Assembly (NCBI GenBank): GCA_946902985.2
Contig: OX336389.2
Location: 979,970,482-980,034,481 of the forward strand
Length of the DNA: 64,000 bases
From: Meconema thalassinum
Lineage: Eukaryota; Arthropoda; Insecta; Orthoptera; Tettigoniidae
Direction of reading: 5' to 3'
In this document: piece after piece, positions 61,033 to 64,000 of the stretch
How the letters are laid out: the number at the start of each line of letters is the position of its first letter
Numbering within the stretch: position 1 is the first letter of the stretch
Made by a program: the position numbers and the translations under genes
Notes under the pieces: generated by a model
Seen by the model: the letters and a program-made list of their open reading frames with translations, nothing else
Database searches by the model: none
What the model was told of the DNA's origin: nothing

Positions 61033-62292
61033 TAAGGCATCCAACGTTTAGAATGAAGCATTGGTCTTATGGTGCGTTACGACAGGGTTGCCACCATGAG
61101 AGGAGGCAGTACAAAGCGCTTCGCGAACACTTTCCGCACATTCAGCGATTGTGCAGTGACGAAGACTTGAATTAAGTACTGTATAATAATACTAATAGTA
61201 GGCTAACATAACACATACAACGAAATTAAATTAAATTAACTATAACGTCATTATAAAGTCATTATATTTAACATTCCTGCTATTCTTGCGAAGTGTATTA
61301 CTTTGCCTCTTTTTACGTGGCGACAGTACTGGACCCTGTCCACTCTCACTACGTATTTTAAATACAGCAGTCTTTGATATTCCTGTGGCCAGAGCAATTT
61401 CATTGACAAAATTATTTATACTTTCGTTAGGTTAAGATTCTTAAAATAACTGAACACATTAATTACGACCTGTGAGCACTTGACCACGCTTTTTTTCACA
61501 AAACTATCCATTGTTGTACGTGAAATACGTAAAATACAACACGTTAAATCTAACAGAACTGCTGCACACACACTCAAGATAGAGACTGCTGAACAACTGA
61601 AATACAAGCACGAAGGGCACAGTAATAAAGCTGGGAGTAGCAAGCTGCACCCCGCTGTCCCTCGAAACTTCATTCATATAATCCGCGGTCAATGAACAGC
61701 CCGGCCTGTGTAAACAATTAAACCTACACTCTGGGTAAGCAAATAGAAAACTTCTTCCAACATTCCTCTACAACTCTCAAATTGACATGACATGGTTATC
61801 TTTAAAAATAGAAAAGTTGGCAGCATACGAACTTTCTCAATGCTGCTATGCGGTTATGAGAGAATATTCAGAAGTTATACCTACATGAAAATTGTAATAT
61901 TGCCACTATAAAATATTTCAATAATCCATCATCAAGACGGCACATTTAGCTACACGTGTGTAAAAAATAGGCATCAAAAAGTCAATGCAACATGATATAA
62001 GATCGATTTTACTAAAGAGGGGACACAGTTTATCGTTTAAAAAAAAAAAAAAGATATCTAATTTTTCTAGCATTTCTATCAAGTTTACGTAGCTCTAATA
62101 TAGGACAAAAAAGATCGGCAAAACATAGTTCTACCCGAATATGCTGTTTTTTACAACAACAAAAAAATTTGACTGATATGGCCACACTGGATTGCTAGAA
62201 AATGACAGCGTCGTACATGTCTCACGTGCAACAGAAAGAGAGAAGAATATCCCTATCTAACCAGTGCTTCATTCTAAACGTTGGATGCCTTA
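61033..62292 (-). mobile_element. Tc1/mariner-like element, 1.26 kb, degenerate
   Basis: Inverted ends taaggcatccaacgtttaga... of ~29 bp (61033-61061 and 62264-62292), flanked by TA. The pre-insertion site can be read from the X copy at 38590 (tcttctagtaag), which supports insertion at TA. It carries an HTH relic on the minus strand. Confidence 0.85.
61270..61511 (-). pseudogene. Transposase N-terminal HTH relic
   Basis: ATG at 61511 opens MDSFVKKSVVKCSQVVINVF. After a frameshift near 61430 the sequence reads NEIALATGISKTAVFKIRSE and LSPRKKRQSN, a helix-turn-helix followed by a basic linker, as in Tc1/mariner-superfamily transposases. No DDE domain was found in the remaining 700 bp, so the element is internally deleted or eroded. 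Confidence 0.65.
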
Positions 62293-62646
62293 TAGTATGT
62301 AAGTTAGATTTAAGTCAGTTGTCAGTTTTCATTATCATCCGTATTATGAGCAAATAAGCTACACATTTCGCCCCTCAAAAACAATCACCCCACCACCATG
62401 TATTCTTGTTTTCTTTTATATTGAAAATTTGTCTGTAAGTACAATGGGTCTAAATTAATATTACATATGCTATGATGATTGAATAACAAATATACAAATT
62501 TAGTATAATGCTTCCACGTCCGTTAATCTCGATATTAAGCCCCCGGACTTAAGAATCCTTCGTTTCAAGTATCTTACCCTTTAAAAAGCTGAGGCGATCA
62601 CAGTTGGTTGATGCTGCAAAGTATCTTGTACACCTCCAAGTGTTGA
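62293..62646. other. No recognised feature
   Basis: AT-rich DNA between the mariner-like element and the CR1-like LINE; the first ~40 bp continue the X fragment that the element interrupted. Confidence 0.45.
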
Positions 62647-63750
62647 TTGGGCAGGCAGTTTAAAGCAGCCTGGAGGGATGCGATGCAGCTGGCACTGGTC
62701 AGACGTATGCTACTCCATAAATTAGCTCCGACGAAGATTGATAGAAGAGTAATTTTATGGATCCAAGAATTTTTGACGGGTCGTTCTCAGAAAGTGAAAG
62801 TCGAAGGCATATTCTCGGATGAAATTACCGTAACGTCGGATATCCCTCAGGGCAGCGTAATCGGAACTTTGTTATTTTTGGCGTTTATAAATGACTTACC
62901 AAATGGGATTCGCAGTGACTGTCGATTGTTTGCGGATGATTGTGCAATATATCGAAAGATACATGACTCACAAGACAATGCAGTGCTTCAAGAGGACCTG
63001 AACCTGGTCTATAAGTGGGCGATTGTAAATAAAATGAAAATAAACACAAGAAAATGTAGTCTCTTAAACATAGGGAAAGTGCGAAGGCAGGATTTTCAAT
63101 ATAACATTGGCTCGGAAATACTTGTAGAAGAAGATTCTTGCAAATATTTGGGCGTTCACGTAAGGAATGATATGAAATGGAGTAGTCATGTAGGATGTGT
63201 AGTTTCAAAAGCTTACAAATCCCTGCACTTTGTAATGAGGGTATTAAAAGGAAGTAGTACCTCTGCTAAAGAATTAGGCTATTTGTCACTTGTAAGACCT
63301 ATTCTGGAATATGCCTCGGCGGTTTGGGATCCATATCAAGTAGGGCTCATCAATGAGTTGGAAATGGTACAAAGAAAGGCCGCTAGATTTGTGCTCAGTG
63401 ACTTTAATCCCAGGAGCAGTGTGAGCCGTATGTTAAAGAAACTTGGGTGTGAATCACTGGAGGCTAGGAGGATGAAATCTAGACTCTGCGCTATGTACAA
63501 CACGTATACAAATCAACCAGCATGGGGTGAGCTTAGCAAACGATTGGGAAAGCCCACTTACATGGGTAAGAGCGATCATCCTTTCAAAGTTAAGGGTCGA
63601 CCACAGCGAACAAATTATGGTAAATATTCTTTTGTAAACCGTGCCATTGATAACTGGAACTCTCTACCTGCCGCAGTCTTAGAGCCTTTTCCCAAACATA
63701 TAGGTGTGTTTAAGAAAAGACTGACTATTTGTGTAAATACTCCAGTTTAA
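62647..63750 (+). pseudogene. CR1-like LINE reverse transcriptase, 5'-truncated
   Basis: An open 367-codon frame containing the RT palm and thumb: FLTGRSQKVKVEG, SDIPQGSVIGTLLFLAFIND (motif B) and DCRLFADDCAIYR (motif C), then SCKYLGVHVRNDMKWSSHV, PILEYASAVWDPYQ, LEMVQRKAARFVLSDF and FVNRAIDNWNSLPAAVLE. The APE domain and RT motifs 1-A are missing; the LINE part begins near 62690 and the first codons may be flanking. The 3' UTR (63751-63870) ends aaataaatgaatgaat. The retained frame is undamaged, so the insertion is not very old. Confidence 0.88.
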
Positions 63751-63870
63751 TTGTTGTATAATTGTTATTGAATTGTTATGTATAATTATTTATTTGTTAT
63801 GTATATACAATTTGCCACCGGGGGAGACACCCCCCATTGCAAATAAATGAATGAATATGAATATAGGTAT

Positions 63871-64000
63871 AGGCCACCCAAAATATATTAGTCATATTAT
63901 GGTATAATTTTGTCTTGGGTTTTAATCCCTTTTAACTGCTGCGGCTTTAAGGGTTGCCAGGGTGCTGGAAATTTGCCCTGAAGGGGATCATTAATGTGCC
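63871..64000. other. No recognised feature
   Basis: Short unassigned stretch up to the window edge. Confidence 0.4.

Overview
This window is eukaryotic and almost certainly insect nuclear DNA. It has no operons or bacterial signals. It carries spliced coding exons, tRNA-derived SINEs, several LINE clades, Penelope, hAT, piggyBac and Tc1/mariner-like elements, and one LTR retrotransposon with very long LTRs. The element mix, giant introns and AT-rich background suggest a large-genome insect, perhaps a polyneopteran such as an orthopteran or stick insect. That lineage is a guess.

The only host gene I can support lies on the minus strand. Four exons (44930-45166, 28390-28553, 28102-28312, 8313-8954) join in phase with good splice sites and encode part of an orthologue of CABIN1, the calcineurin-binding subunit of the HIRA histone H3.3 chaperone complex. 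Introns of about 16.4 kb and 19.1 kb separate them, with one of only 77 bp. Nearly everything else sits in those introns or in the flanks. The last exon in the window carries a roughly 180-residue Thr/Ala/Ile tract built on degenerate triplet repeats.

Layout. 1-7.5 kb: SINEs and a minus-strand LINE split by an RTE-type LINE, itself split by 3.85 kb of unidentified DNA with two exon-like pieces. 8.3-9.0 kb: CABIN1 exon. 9.4-20.6 kb: a hAT transposon with an 8-bp TSD, interrupted by a 7.8-kb Penelope-like insertion (12-bp TSD) holding two intact tandem RT/GIY-YIG ORFs and four minimal hammerhead ribozymes. 20.8-24.8 kb: a non-coding retroposon (family 'X' here) and a LINE with a C-terminal zinc finger. 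25.1-28.1 kb: a foldback repeat, transposase relics and a composite inverted-repeat insertion. 28.1-28.55 kb: two CABIN1 exons. 30-33 kb: SINE and LINE pieces. 33.4-38.7 kb: an X copy split by a TTAA-flanked piggyBac that contains further nested DNA. 39-44.4 kb: a SINE split by a full-length two-ORF LINE. 44.9-45.2 kb: CABIN1 exon. 45.5-55.0 kb: a young gag-only LTR retrotransposon with 3,330-bp LTRs and no pol. 55.4-63.9 kb: a pogo-like MITE, SINEs, a full-length dead RTE copy, X fragments, a mariner-like element and a CR1-like LINE.

At least seven insertions can be ordered by nesting and by target-site duplications readable in the sequence. The strongest candidates for active or recently active elements are the Penelope array, the two-ORF LINE and the gag-only LTR element. 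The most unusual are the gag-only element and the hammerhead-bearing Penelope composite.
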